A stretch of DNA of 64,000 nt from Gammaproteobacteria bacterium (GTDB lineage Bacteria; Pseudomonadota; Gammaproteobacteria; Berkiellales; Berkiellaceae), in contig JACPOY010000025.1 in NCBI GenBank assembly GCA_016191245.1, forward strand, positions 1-64,000. The letters are read 5' to 3'. A program made the translations under genes and the position numbers. A model generated the notes under the pieces. The model saw only the letters and a list, made by a program, of their open reading frames with translations. It was not told the origin of the DNA and did not search any database. Position 1 is the stretch's first letter. Every line of letters starts with the position of its first letter. This document shows, piece after piece, positions 1 through 9,240 of this stretch.

Positions 1-10
1 ATTTTATCCA

Positions 11-47
11 AAACCCGCATAGAGCAATCTATGCGGGTTTTTCTTTT
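11..47. terminator. Bidirectional rho-independent terminator
   Basis: A perfect 12-bp stem (11-22 with 29-40) closes a 6-base loop and is followed by a T-rich run to about 47, with A residues on the other side. It would end transcription of a gene lying left of the window. No gene starts between it and 436. Confidence 0.8.
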
Positions 48-67
48 TGGGGGTAAAAAAATTATTT

Positions 68-110
68 CCCTTTCCCCTCTCCCGCAAGGGGAGAGGGTTA
101 GGGTGAGGGG
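68..110. repeat. Intergenic palindromic repeat of the GAGAGGGTTAGGGTGAGGGG type
   Basis: A CCCTCTCCC / GGGAGAGGG hairpin followed by the motif TTAGGGTGAGGGG. Related copies occur at 17868-17905, 29541-29650, 40401-40436 and, as a fragment, 44022-44046. This is a REP-like dispersed repeat. It falls in the gene-free stretch 1-435, and reading frames across it are artefacts of the repeat. Confidence 0.75.
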
Positions 111-132
111 AAAATCGCGAAGCGATAAACAG

Positions 133-176
133 AAAATCCCCCGCCTAAGACGGCGGCCCCCTTTTACAAAGTGGGC
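133..176 (-). repeat. MITE-like hairpin repeat, left half only
   Basis: On the minus strand this reads as the left half of the element seen complete at 22233-22334: CACTTTG plus an A-rich end, a run of G, a variable hairpin (here CCGCC/GGCGG), then GGGGATTTT. The right half is missing. Confidence 0.6.
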
Positions 177-235
177 GTTAGTCACAACCTGCCCGCCGAA
201 GCTTCTAAGCGTAGGCTGGGAGCGACTGGCGATTC

Positions 236-283
236 TATTGTTAGCACAAGTCGTCGTAGGCGACCATCACCTACTTTGATAAT
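236..283 (+). repeat. Partial copy of the repeat flank also seen at 8905-8938
   Basis: The segment GGCGACCATCACCTACTTTG at 259-278 recurs at 8917-8936, and the bases just before it (gcacaagtcgtcgta against gcacaggtcgccgga) are also similar. It seems to be the outer edge of the MITE-like repeat family. Nothing else is visible between here and 435. Confidence 0.5.
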
Positions 284-435
284 AGTTCTCTTCTTCATCT
301 GATAGCCATTGCGCCATAAAGCTTTCCAATATTTGGCTTTTTATCTTAGATCTGTTGATATTTGCAGAAAATAAATCAAAAAAACTAAGATTCGGTCGAT
401 ATCTCTATCATGTTTGTGTACCGAGTAGCGCTTAA

Positions 436-816
436 ATGGATTTCCATCAAATTTTGATTTTTATTCAACATGCCATTTCTCTTAGTGGCATATTGATTAT
501 CTTTATTGGTGTAGTGATTGCACTCGCGCAATATTTTTATCATTTATTTATTAATCGAATGCTGCAAGAGAATGATTACGTTAATGGGATCCGCTTGCGA
601 TTAGGGCGGGTATTAACATTAGGATTAGAGTTTATTGTAGCTTCTGATTTAATTGGTACCATGACAACACCAGATTATTATTCGGTTGGGATCTTAGTAA
701 TTATTGTAATTATTCGAACAGTGTTGAGTTATACCTTAAACCGCGAAATAGAAAACCTCTCAAAACAAGATGAGCGCGGATTACGCGCAACGGGTGCGAA
801 TGATATGCAGTTGTAG
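436..816 (+). CDS. DUF1622 family membrane protein
   Basis: The 126-residue protein has three hydrophobic segments, about residues 13-35, 60-75 and 82-100. The motif GIRLRLGRVLTLGLEFIVAS in the middle followed by an ASDLIGT-like stretch is typical of the DUF1622 family of small inner-membrane proteins of unknown function. The length fits the family. No strong ribosome-binding site is seen before the ATG. It stands alone, with a minus-strand gene convergent to it 50 bases downstream. Family assignment is from memory of the pattern; the function is unknown. Confidence 0.75.
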   Translation: MDFHQILIFIQHAISLSGILIIFIGVVIALAQYFYHLFINRMLQENDYVNGIRLRLGRVLTLGLEFIVASDLIGTMTTPDYYSVGILVIIVIIRTVLSYTLNREIENLSKQDERGLRATGANDMQL

Positions 817-866
817 AAACAATACAAACCCGATGATTTTGAAAAGCATTGGAAGAGAGAAGATAT

Positions 867-2258
867 TTATTTTAATTTTGGAGATTTTATACTTGTATGA
901 TGGATGTCTTTGGCTGCTGTATATGGCTTATTCGTTTTCTCTTCGAAGGCTGTTATCAATTTTTTCACCCGCGATGGTTTATCTACAAGAGTTGACTGCT
1001 TTTCTTCTAAGTCCTTTGCCATTGCTTGTGTTTCTTGAGAAATGAACAATGGAAAGCCATAAGGACTCATGACATCAAGTTTGACTTTATGTTCAAGTAG
1101 AGCTGCAACCAGTTCTTGGTCCTTAAATGAGGTTGAATCTGCTAACGATAAGGCATTATAAATTCCTGAAAGTGAAAACTGATCTAGCATTTTATCTTCA
1201 CCTCTAGAGTCAATAATCTCATTCAGTAAATTTTCTTTACAAGGATAAATTTCCTGTTTTGCGTCTACCTTGTCATAAACGTAGATCCCAATATCATATA
1301 AACTGTTTTCATCTGCTTTTAATTCTTGGAATGCCGAATAGTATTTTACATAGCTATCCACGACAGCATCGGCTAATTTTTTTGATGAATTCAAGATGAG
1401 CGTTCCTTCTGTTGATTCAGGATCATTATAGTGATATCCATCTTCTTGTTTAAACACGGATACCCAATGGCCATCCCCAAAGTTTAAACGTACCATTTTG
1501 TTTGGAAAAATTGTTTTATCAAATACATTTGCCAATTCACTCGCGCGAAAAGTGAAGAGAAAGTTAAATTCTTTTTGGTATTTACTTTCTGAAGATGTTA
1601 AGAGCAAATTAATGAGTCTATCGAGATCAATTCTGTCAATTCTTTGCCTTTGGGGATCTTGCATTTCTAACAGAAAGAGATCTTCTGTTAGACTTGAATG
1701 TGCCCAGCTTAGAAAGTAAACATTATCAAACAGCTGCCTGATTTTTTCTCTTAATCCCGGATAATTAGTTAATGAGGCCTCTTCTCCGTCCCAGCTTGTG
1801 ATTTCTTGTATCAACTCGTCTAATTCTTTGCCCTTTCCTTTACTATGCATAAATAAACGCAATCCACTAAAGCCATAACAAAGGCCATTGTGGAGTGCAC
1901 GACTAACTGATTTTTTTATTTTAGTCGTTTGATCTTCATTCATTGCATCAGGTGATGGATAGTAATTTACTATATCATTTACATTTGAATAAGGATTTTC
2001 ACCTGGTATATCAAAAATGAGTCTACACATCTTATTCATGACAGATAATTGCTCGGTAGTCGGTGTTGCATGATGTTCATACAGGCTTTTGACAACGCTT
2101 TGAAGGCGATTGCGATGAGCATGAACTAACGGTGTAAAACCACGTTTATCTTTATAATTAAGATCCACCTTTCCTGAATTGATGAGTATTAACGCTTTTG
2201 TTTCATCGCCGCTTTGTATTGCTGCAATCAATTCTTGCTCAAGTTTGAAGTCCTTCAT
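867..2258 (-). CDS. Ankyrin-repeat protein with a possible papain-like Cys-His-Asp core
   Basis: The 463-residue protein starts with ankyrin-like sequence (about residues 6-65, including KDKRGFTPLVHAHRN). A middle region carries Cys127 in GLCYGFSG, His264 in FGDGHWVS and Asp279 in YHYNDPES. This order and the 15-residue His-Asp spacing recall papain-fold proteases of the YopT/C58 kind. No signal peptide or membrane segment is seen. Ankyrin proteins of this build are common among secreted effectors of intracellular bacteria, so a host-directed role is plausible but inferred. The protease reading rests on spacing only; it could be a non-catalytic domain. Confidence 0.7.
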   Translation of the reverse strand: MKDFKLEQELIAAIQSGDETKALILINSGKVDLNYKDKRGFTPLVHAHRNRLQSVVKSLYEHHATPTTEQLSVMNKMCRLIFDIPGENPYSNVNDIVNYYPSPDAMNEDQTTKIKKSVSRALHNGLCYGFSGLRLFMHSKGKGKELDELIQEITSWDGEEASLTNYPGLREKIRQLFDNVYFLSWAHSSLTEDLFLLEMQDPQRQRIDRIDLDRLINLLLTSSESKYQKEFNFLFTFRASELANVFDKTIFPNKMVRLNFGDGHWVSVFKQEDGYHYNDPESTEGTLILNSSKKLADAVVDSYVKYYSAFQELKADENSLYDIGIYVYDKVDAKQEIYPCKENLLNEIIDSRGEDKMLDQFSLSGIYNALSLADSTSFKDQELVAALLEHKVKLDVMSPYGFPLFISQETQAMAKDLEEKQSTLVDKPSRVKKLITAFEEKTNKPYTAAKDIHHTSIKSPKLK

Positions 2259-2419
2259 TGATGTACTTCACTTCATTTACATTTATTAAATTAGACAGGA
2301 GATTTCATTAAAAAGTTCAGCGTTAGGAGTGTAAATACGATAGTGAGGCTCTTGAAGGACTTTTTCATCAGTGAAAATTCATTTTTAAATATAAATAGCT
2401 AAGGTGTTACCTCTTAGCT

Positions 2420-3289
2420 TTATAGTTTAAATCGGAAGCGATCATCCATTCTTCCCGTTCTAAGTTCGTAATCTTCGATGAGTTTTTCTACATTTGCCTG
2501 CCATTGCTGGCGTAATGGAGTCCAAGAGTTTATATCTGCTAAGAACCAATCAGCAGGACGCGGTTCGCCAATGTGGCCATTTCCCAAATAAGTTTCAATT
2601 CTATTTAATTCACCCTCTAGATCACGCATGATACAAGGACGTTTAAATTCTCTATCAACTAGATGTAATGTGACTTCGGCGCTAGGAAAAGGTTGCTCAA
2701 CAATTTTTGAATCAAAAAGACGCCTGACTCGTGGACCATGATAAGCAGAAGTTACAATGGTTACTTTAGCTTCTGGTTGATTTACATTTTTTAACAATGG
2801 ATGTGAAGTACATTCTTTGGCCATTGACTGAAATTGTCCTGGTGTATGGTAGTGGTCAGGATCAAGATCTAAAATGAGAATTTTAGAAAGTGGATATTCA
2901 GGCAACCCCACTGATTTTAATCCTTCACCTTCTAAAATTTTTCTAAAGGATGCATTTTGTGCAGGTAAGCCGTTATAGACAATCAAGGGGGCCTGTTTAG
3001 GATCTTCCTTTTCCGCAAGCAGCTTAGCACCTATTTTAAGTGCTGCTTGAATTCTTAAGAAATCATCTTCGATATCACATTCGTCAAGTTCGATATCATT
3101 GGTAGAAAATGGCTTATAATTTACAGATTTTTTAGCACAATTAACATGTTGTTTTTCAATATCATGTCGAGAAGACAAAATCCATATGCACTGTGTCGCA
3201 TTCGGTATAGGAGAATTTTTAGTTTTTGAGATAAGATGAAACTCTTCAGCGCCCTTTCGTTTGGCTTGCTCGCTTAAAAAAGTTAACAT
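2420..3289 (-). CDS. Unknown protein, possibly DUF218/YdcF-like
   Basis: The 289-residue protein begins after an AAGGAA ribosome-binding site 8 bases before the ATG. Three stretches resemble the DUF218 (YdcF/SanA) fold: IQAALKIGAKLL near residue 80, APLIVYNGLPAQ near residue 100, and VTIVTSAYHGPRVRRLF near residue 180, the last being the most typical. No membrane anchor is present, unlike SanA or ElyC. If the match is right it would be a soluble member of unknown substrate. It is transcribed away from the 3371 gene and sits upstream of the ankyrin gene on the same strand, 161 bases apart. Confidence 0.6.
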   Translation of the reverse strand: MLTFLSEQAKRKGAEEFHLISKTKNSPIPNATQCIWILSSRHDIEKQHVNCAKKSVNYKPFSTNDIELDECDIEDDFLRIQAALKIGAKLLAEKEDPKQAPLIVYNGLPAQNASFRKILEGEGLKSVGLPEYPLSKILILDLDPDHYHTPGQFQSMAKECTSHPLLKNVNQPEAKVTIVTSAYHGPRVRRLFDSKIVEQPFPSAEVTLHLVDREFKRPCIMRDLEGELNRIETYLGNGHIGEPRPADWFLADINSWTPLRQQWQANVEKLIEDYELRTGRMDDRFRFKL

Positions 3290-3370
3290 GGCAACATTCC
3301 TTGATCACATAAACACCACGTATAATTTATATATTGCTTATAATTATAGAGCATCCTTTATATTAGGTAT

Positions 3371-5158
3371 ATGCTTTTCTTTGGTGTATCAGTAGAATAT
3401 TATTTCATCTTTCCATTGTATACACAAATTAAGAGCGTTGGGATCATGACATCAAATAAGCTTCCAAAACCATTTTTCAGCGCGTTAACCTTGCCCGATG
3501 TTCAATATCACCAAACTCCACGCGCGTTGCTTAGTCGTTTTCATTCCATCTTGTATAAATCAGTTACAAAATCTACCATAAACCGTACTTTGACAGGTTT
3601 GTCATTTTTGATGGGTACTGCTTTTGCAGTTTATTCTCTACCTCATTATATTGGGATCCCTCTCGATGTAGGATTGCTGCTATTAGGAACTCAGCACCTT
3701 CATTATTTGCGTGCGCAAATGCGAAAAGAAGATTATTTAATAGAGGAATCGCCGACAGCGCCAACGTGTCCCCATCCCATGCTTAAAGATCGCAAGCTGC
3801 ATACTTTTAATCATATTTTGAGTTTTGTTAAGTATAACGGACATATTTGGTATGCATTAAGAAAATCAGAAAAGCTCAAACCTGATTGGAAAATACTATA
3901 TATTGATCGTATGCAGTTGTCGCAAGAACAATTTGAACAGCTTGAAATGATTGCCGATGGGCAAAATTTAATGCTGCGTGTGCCACAGGAATCGCATGAT
4001 GAGATCTATTATAAAAAAGTTATTGCAGAAGAACGTAAAGACAACGTATATGTAGTTGAAAATCTCTGTGAAGAGCCTCAAGCCATCGATAGCTGGTTTA
4101 CGTTACCTTTTCTTCATTATTTTAAGCCACAGCAATTAGGGCAAAGGTTAAAACTTGCCAAGGGTGCAAAATGGGCGATGTCAAATGCAGCTGATTATAA
4201 GCATGTTATAGTGGATGGTCGCGGTATCGTTCATTCACATTTGCCTATCACTATCGTATATGATTACCATCATGTAAAAATGCATCTTCATGATCCTTAC
4301 GTGGAGGAGGGATCTGTTTATAGTTTATCGCTTCCCCCTCTATTGAAAGAAGCTGAACACCTTGAAGCAAGTGCGTCAATTTTATTTGCGGCATCAAAGA
4401 AATCCAAAGATGAAATAGCTCCCACGCTGCAAAGCATGTATTTGGATTATGATAGTGAAGGTTTGCATCCTTTAATTTCCTTTACATTTGATAACAAAGA
4501 TGGCAAGAAAAGACTTTTACCCATTAATCATTCTAAAACCCATCGCTTGCCGGTGGCTGTAGACGACATTACCAATATCACTGCATTGCAATGTGCTCAC
4601 AACCCACATTCAATTGAGATAAGAGTAACAACAAATGATCACTCAGGCTTTTATTTTAAAAAATATGATGAGGAACATTGGTATTTTTATTCGCATCAAG
4701 CCAAAACAGTTAGCCGAAAAATTAAACATCATCCAAAACCGGACGAACATCACTCTGTTATTTTAAAGAGCCGTACTGCTTTTCAAATGGAAAACCATCA
4801 AATAAGTAAAGTCGAAATTCATGATTCCGATAAGAAATACACATTTTATCCTGTAATATTTAAAGAAGGTAAGAAGCAATATCACTTTATTTTACGTCGT
4901 CATAAAAATTTAATACGTTCTTTTTTTGGATTATCCGATCAAACTTGGACACTAAATCCCGATCCCACCTACGATGACAATGACTTGCTTGCTAGCAATA
5001 AATCCATTCCTGTTACGCTAACCTGGCAACATGACAGATTACAACTCAAAGATAAAGATAACCGATTTAATCTTGAGTTCAAGAATAAAGGCAATCAAAT
5101 TACAGACTCCGAGATTGAGACACAAACTCACCTGAGAGGCGGTTTATACTCAGGGTGA
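3371..5158 (+). CDS. Unknown 595-residue protein with two N-terminal hydrophobic segments
   Basis: I do not recognise this protein. Two adjacent hydrophobic stretches lie at about residues 72-108 (LSFLMGTAFAVYSLP and GLLLLGTQ), followed by a long hydrophilic part rich in His, Lys and Asp with beta-like alternation. The start is uncertain: a second ATG at 3446 (MTSNKLPKPFF) gives a more natural N-terminus, and neither has a clear ribosome-binding site. A TATAAT box at 3339-3344 fits the upstream start. Coding-like sequence continues beyond the stop in other frames (see 5159-5391), so the present C-terminus may be a truncation. Confidence 0.75.
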   Translation: MLFFGVSVEYYFIFPLYTQIKSVGIMTSNKLPKPFFSALTLPDVQYHQTPRALLSRFHSILYKSVTKSTINRTLTGLSFLMGTAFAVYSLPHYIGIPLDVGLLLLGTQHLHYLRAQMRKEDYLIEESPTAPTCPHPMLKDRKLHTFNHILSFVKYNGHIWYALRKSEKLKPDWKILYIDRMQLSQEQFEQLEMIADGQNLMLRVPQESHDEIYYKKVIAEERKDNVYVVENLCEEPQAIDSWFTLPFLHYFKPQQLGQRLKLAKGAKWAMSNAADYKHVIVDGRGIVHSHLPITIVYDYHHVKMHLHDPYVEEGSVYSLSLPPLLKEAEHLEASASILFAASKKSKDEIAPTLQSMYLDYDSEGLHPLISFTFDNKDGKKRLLPINHSKTHRLPVAVDDITNITALQCAHNPHSIEIRVTTNDHSGFYFKKYDEEHWYFYSHQAKTVSRKIKHHPKPDEHHSVILKSRTAFQMENHQISKVEIHDSDKKYTFYPVIFKEGKKQYHFILRRHKNLIRSFFGLSDQTWTLNPDPTYDDNDLLASNKSIPVTLTWQHDRLQLKDKDNRFNLEFKNKGNQITDSEIETQTHLRGGLYSG

Positions 5159-5391
5159 AGAGACATCTGATAATAATACAAAGTGCCTGTCGTGGATCCC
5201 TTAGTCGTAATCACACGTAGCACAACTATCTTCTTATCGATGCCGCTTATCATGACCATCATTTTTTACCACATGTTTTTGGATCCGAACAAAGAGCGTT
5301 GAGATTAACCGCTCAACAGATAACCCAATTAGGTTGTATGAGTCAAGATTTTGCCAAACACTTATTGAGCGAAACAATGCAAACAAAATGA
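5159..5391 (+). pseudogene. Decayed coding remnant after the 3371 gene
   Basis: The first bases after the stop read well in the +1 frame (QGEETSDNNTKCLSWIP), and 5221-5391 is open in the +2 frame for 56 codons (HNYLLIDAAYHDHHF ... SETMQTK). No ribosome-binding site starts either piece. The simplest reading is that the upstream gene once ran on to about 5391 and was broken by frameshifts and a stop. It could also be a chance open stretch. Confidence 0.4.
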
Positions 5392-5470
5392 GAGTAGGAT
5401 AATACAAAGTAGGAAATCTCCGTATATTATTTGACGGAGTTATTAAGCTAATATTACGATCATAACTCTT

Positions 5471-5827
5471 TTATGGTCTAGGTGATTTATTCAATCTTTG
5501 TTCGAGCAGATTAGCTTGATTGTTGAGTAGCTCTTGCTTTTGCTCGGCAATATTCTTTTTTTCAGCTCTTAAACGTTCTTGTTCACGCTGAAATCGAAAG
5601 AGTTGATTACATTGATAGCCTATGGTACCTGCTGTGCTATCGGCGTCATTTTTAAAAGCCTCAAATAACTCAATATCTTCTTTGTAAGGTAAAGCTTGCA
5701 CCATTTTTAAACCACGAGCTGCATCATTTGCATTTGGCGAATACAGCAGTTCATAGATTAGCCAAAAGTGCTCTACATTAACACCTGCTTCGATATAGTT
5801 TTCTTCAAAGGGAAATAATGCAGTCAT
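5471..5827 (-). CDS. Small unknown protein with a C-terminal coiled coil
   Basis: The 118-residue protein follows a good AGGAG ribosome-binding site 6 bases before its ATG. Residues 1-75 are mixed alpha-helical with several aromatic and acidic residues. From about residue 78 the sequence is a Gln/Glu/Leu/Arg-rich heptad pattern (QREQERLRAEKKNIAEQ) typical of a coiled coil. It lies 8 bases after the stop of the 5836 gene, so the two are almost surely co-transcribed, and both are coiled-coil proteins that might bind each other. No family recognised. Confidence 0.75.
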   Translation of the reverse strand: MTALFPFEENYIEAGVNVEHFWLIYELLYSPNANDAARGLKMVQALPYKEDIELFEAFKNDADSTAGTIGYQCNQLFRFQREQERLRAEKKNIAEQKQELLNNQANLLEQRLNKSPRP

Positions 5828-5835
5828 ATCATCTC

Positions 5836-6945
5836 CTACATTCGTTTTCTTGAGGGTTTGTTATCAGCAAATGAAGAAAAATCTTGCATACGTTGTTCAA
5901 GGGATTTCTCCAATTGTTTAATATTATCTTCAGCTTGAATTGTTGAATTATCACTGTTAGCGTGATTTTCTTTTATTTCTTCATATAAATCATTTATTCT
6001 TTTATGGTTTAATTCCATTTCCATATCAATTTGTTTTTCTTCTATCTCAAGTTCAGCCAATTTTGTATAAAACCCAGACTGATGATTAGCTTCGTTCGTC
6101 TCTTTTATGATTGCTTCTAGCGTTTCTTTACTAGCATTTTTAATCGCATCACATTCAAAATGTTCACCAATTTCACGAAGGCCAGCGATTTGCGAATTAA
6201 TTAATTCTTGTTCTTCTTTCTCTAAGGTAATCATTCTAGAATCATTCAAATATCCGGATGTTTTTTCAAAGTGATTGATTGTCGTAAGTAAATGATATTC
6301 ATTCATAATAGCTTGTTTGGCTTGAATAATGTTTTGTCTTCTTATATGAAATAATGCATTTTGCTGTATTATTGCTGCCAAAACATTAACATTGAAAGAT
6401 AACGCAGCTACATTTCGATTGGAACTACGTTTAAAAATATCTGCTAGTTTTTGCCCATGGTATTCTAATAAAACTTGTTTTAGCATAGCTATAGCTGCTC
6501 GCTTAGCAATTAAAGCATCATGTTGCTTTAAACAAGCTTCCATGCGTTTTAACGCATCTTTATGAGCAGCATTGTATTTTGCCAATTCCAAACGCATAGC
6601 TGCTTGCGCTTGTATTCTTGCCAATTCAGCTTCATAGCGTGCTAATACATCAGCATATTTTTTTGATTTAATGCGCCTTAGCAATTTTTTTAAAGCATGT
6701 CGCTTTTCTAATATACGCCGATGTTTCATCAACATGGTCATCGCTTTATCGGTAAGCGTTTTTAAAAATACCTTTTGAATATTGGTTACTAAGGTTTTTT
6801 CTTTAAAGAACGTATCATTATTTTCTTCATCGATTTCTTGCTTTGTGGTCACGCCAGTTTGTGAACGTTGTTTCAAGACGAAAGCTTGATTAAACGTTGC
6901 AGGATCCATTAACGCAAAGAGATGATGTATAGTGAATTCTGGCAT
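5836..6945 (-). CDS. Large unknown coiled-coil protein
   Basis: The start is set at 6945, where TAGGG lies 6 bases before an ATG, giving 369 residues. A TTG 69 bases further out has no ribosome-binding site. Nearly the whole chain is alpha-helical and charged, with long heptad-like stretches near residues 60-150 (ALKKLLRRIKSKKYADVLAR) and 200-340 (LEIEEKQIDMEMELNHKR). No signal peptide or membrane segment is present. It is the first gene of a pair with 5471-5827. Long coiled-coil proteins of this kind are frequent among secreted effectors of intracellular bacteria; that is inference. Confidence 0.7.
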   Translation of the reverse strand: MPEFTIHHLFALMDPATFNQAFVLKQRSQTGVTTKQEIDEENNDTFFKEKTLVTNIQKVFLKTLTDKAMTMLMKHRRILEKRHALKKLLRRIKSKKYADVLARYEAELARIQAQAAMRLELAKYNAAHKDALKRMEACLKQHDALIAKRAAIAMLKQVLLEYHGQKLADIFKRSSNRNVAALSFNVNVLAAIIQQNALFHIRRQNIIQAKQAIMNEYHLLTTINHFEKTSGYLNDSRMITLEKEEQELINSQIAGLREIGEHFECDAIKNASKETLEAIIKETNEANHQSGFYTKLAELEIEEKQIDMEMELNHKRINDLYEEIKENHANSDNSTIQAEDNIKQLEKSLEQRMQDFSSFADNKPSRKRM

Positions 6946-7178
6946 TTCAACCCTACCGACAGATACCTGGAAACAAGCACCTTTATATTTGCTCTTATCC
7001 AGGAATGATTTCAAAACATGGTTAGCATTATAACTTCTTTTGGCGGATAATCTTTACCCTTTATCGATCAGCAGTTACCGTTTATCGGCTTTTTAGAACA
7101 AAGGGGCGAAAACTGGGAGTAGGTGAGTCATGCGTTGGATGATTATAACCACCCAACGTTTATTTTCCTTTTAGATTA

Positions 7179-8714
7179 TTATTTCATTCGTTGACGTATT
7201 TGATACTGCGCGCTGTCTGTAAAGGTTTCTTTCTTACCTTCTTTCGTTTTAAGTCTCATTGCATGAAATGAAGTTAAGATTTGATTTTTATGAACATCCA
7301 CATCTACAGTTAAATAGCCATATTCATTCTTTTTGACATCTTTTCCAATCCATTTTTCATCTTTGAATGCCCTATATTTTTTGGGATGCAGTAAATCTGT
7401 TACTGACATGGGTGTGTAATAGGCATGCACTTTACTTGTCGTATATTCCTTTTCAAATTTAACTGGAACACTAGGTTTTGGCATACTATGACGTTCATCT
7501 GAATTCACAACTTGTGGGGAGCCTCCAAGGGTGCCGACCAAAAATTGAGGAATGGTGACTTCTTCTCCATTCACTTTCATTTTAATATCAGCGCGTGAAT
7601 AGTTATGAGAATCAGCCGTGAATATTGCGCTCACGCCATTTTTGGCAAAAAGTGTTAATAGCTCGTTCCATTCATCGGGAACAGCACGGTAATCTTCATC
7701 AACTTTTTTTCCCATCACAAATGGCAAAGGAGAGACAATAAATTTAATGGGTGATTTTGACTCTTCTAGTGTTTTGCGTAACCAGTGTAATTGATTCTCT
7801 CCCAGCAAACTTTGTCCTTTAAAATGATCTAATCGATTATGTAAAAACCAGGTTTCAATATCACCATAACTAGAGCGATAAAATAGCCCACGATGATTGT
7901 CTTCAGCAATAGTGGGTACGGGCCAGAACTCATTAAAGGCTTTCACTGCATTATCATAACCTCGGCTATGTTTTGCATAGTCATCAGCGCTAGCACCATT
8001 TGCGCCTAAATCATGATCATCTTTTACAACAAAAGATACTGCGCTTGATATCGTATCTCTAACAGTTGTATGAAAATCTTCTTCAATATTTGTTCTAAAA
8101 TCTTCTAAATTTTTCACTCTTTTATAAGGTATGATATTTTCCCCATTATAAACATCACCAAGATGATAAAATAAATCAGGGGAATATTGTTGCATTTCTT
8201 TATAAATTTTTGTCGTAACTTCTCTTTGATCTAAGCTTAACCCCAAAGCCTTGGCTACTTTATCATCTATCGTTGTAGATTTTATTGCATTTACCGCCTC
8301 TTGATCACCTGAGATAACTAAACGATATTGCATCCTTTGGCCAGGTTTTGGTGGTGAAATTACTTTGACGGGTTGATGCAAATGATCCTCATCTTCACCA
8401 ATCGCCTTTGCGACATATAATGGTTCATTGTCACGTCTTTTGATTTGATAGGTAAAAGGCTCATTAGGGATTAATCCTGAAAGGGGGAAATGTAAATGGC
8501 GTGTAGAAATTGGATGAGTTTCTGATTCAGTAAGAGGATCAGTATTGATAGCGTCTTTTACAATGCTTTTGATGTCGAAAGATTTATCTTTTTGTTTCAG
8601 TTCGAGATAAATTTCTTCAGGATTCATAGAAGTGCTAAATGTTGCGGCAAGCGTTAGTCCAACTGAATCCTCACTATATTCCGTATTTGATAAAATGAGA
8701 GTATCTATAGTCAT
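7179..8714 (-). CDS. PhoD-like metallophosphatase, apparently without signal peptide
   Basis: The 511-residue protein has the order of metal-binding motifs of the PhoD/alkaline phosphatase D family: SGDQ near residue 136, YHLGDVY near 183-189, KDDHDLGAN near 231-239 and TADSHNYSR near 366-374. An N-terminal beta-rich domain precedes the catalytic part, as in the family. PhoD enzymes are phosphodiesterases or phosphatases that are normally Tat-exported, but the N-terminus here (MTIDTLILSNTEYSEDS) has no twin arginine or hydrophobic core. The start at 8714 has GGAG about 6 bases upstream; an in-frame TTG four codons earlier is less likely. The substrate is unknown. Confidence 0.85.
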   Translation of the reverse strand: MTIDTLILSNTEYSEDSVGLTLAATFSTSMNPEEIYLELKQKDKSFDIKSIVKDAINTDPLTESETHPISTRHLHFPLSGLIPNEPFTYQIKRRDNEPLYVAKAIGEDEDHLHQPVKVISPPKPGQRMQYRLVISGDQEAVNAIKSTTIDDKVAKALGLSLDQREVTTKIYKEMQQYSPDLFYHLGDVYNGENIIPYKRVKNLEDFRTNIEEDFHTTVRDTISSAVSFVVKDDHDLGANGASADDYAKHSRGYDNAVKAFNEFWPVPTIAEDNHRGLFYRSSYGDIETWFLHNRLDHFKGQSLLGENQLHWLRKTLEESKSPIKFIVSPLPFVMGKKVDEDYRAVPDEWNELLTLFAKNGVSAIFTADSHNYSRADIKMKVNGEEVTIPQFLVGTLGGSPQVVNSDERHSMPKPSVPVKFEKEYTTSKVHAYYTPMSVTDLLHPKKYRAFKDEKWIGKDVKKNEYGYLTVDVDVHKNQILTSFHAMRLKTKEGKKETFTDSAQYQIRQRMK

Positions 8715-8904
8715 ATTTATCTCCAATATAAATCTTATTATAAAAGATCAAACATGCTGAACTTCTCACAAGTTTGAGGCGGGTTATTTTAACAATAAAT
8801 TTGGTTGATGTGGAACCAAACATCTACACAGCTACTCCCCTATAATCATGACAAGTGGAAACTCTAATGAGGCTAGCAATATCTGACGAAATTTAATAAT
8901 GGCA

Positions 8905-9036
8905 CAGGTCGCCGGAGGCGACCATCACCTACTTTGACAAAGGAGGTCGCGAGTCTGCGAGCGGGAGGATTTTATCTGGATGTAATCAAGAAAATCCATC
9001 CGTGCTTATCCACCTGCACACTATTCCAAAGGAATA
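8905..9036 (+). repeat. Degenerate full-length MITE-like hairpin repeat
   Basis: After the segment shared with 259-278 comes the family layout: ACTTTGACAAAGG, a TCGC/GCGA hairpin, GGGAGGATTTTATC, TCAAGAAAATCCATCCGTGC, then a worn right end with TTCCAAAGG. Similar units lie at 18889-19035 and 22233-22334. It occupies the gene-free gap 8715-9240. A reading frame over 8934-9122 runs through the repeat and is not a credible gene. Confidence 0.55.
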
Positions 9037-9240
9037 TATCACTTGCTTCATTTATCTATAAAAATAAGCTAATTATCAGCTCTTTACAGTCAGAACAAAT
9101 AATTATCCATAAGAATCAATAGGTTATTAAATATTTTTTGTATCTCCCCTCAATTCTCCTAAGAATTTTTCCGATTTCGCAGCATCGTTTTACCTGGTAA
9201 TCTAGCTAAATAATTTCAAGGTAACAACAAGGGGTGAATG

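Noticed and set aside
31..279. Plus-strand open frame over the first 280 bases
   Set aside because: It starts inside a terminator stem and runs through palindromic repeats; the composition reflects the repeats and there is no ribosome-binding site.
8934..9122. 62-codon plus-strand frame
   Set aside because: It coincides with a MITE-like repeat copy and ends in AT-rich sequence; not a credible gene.
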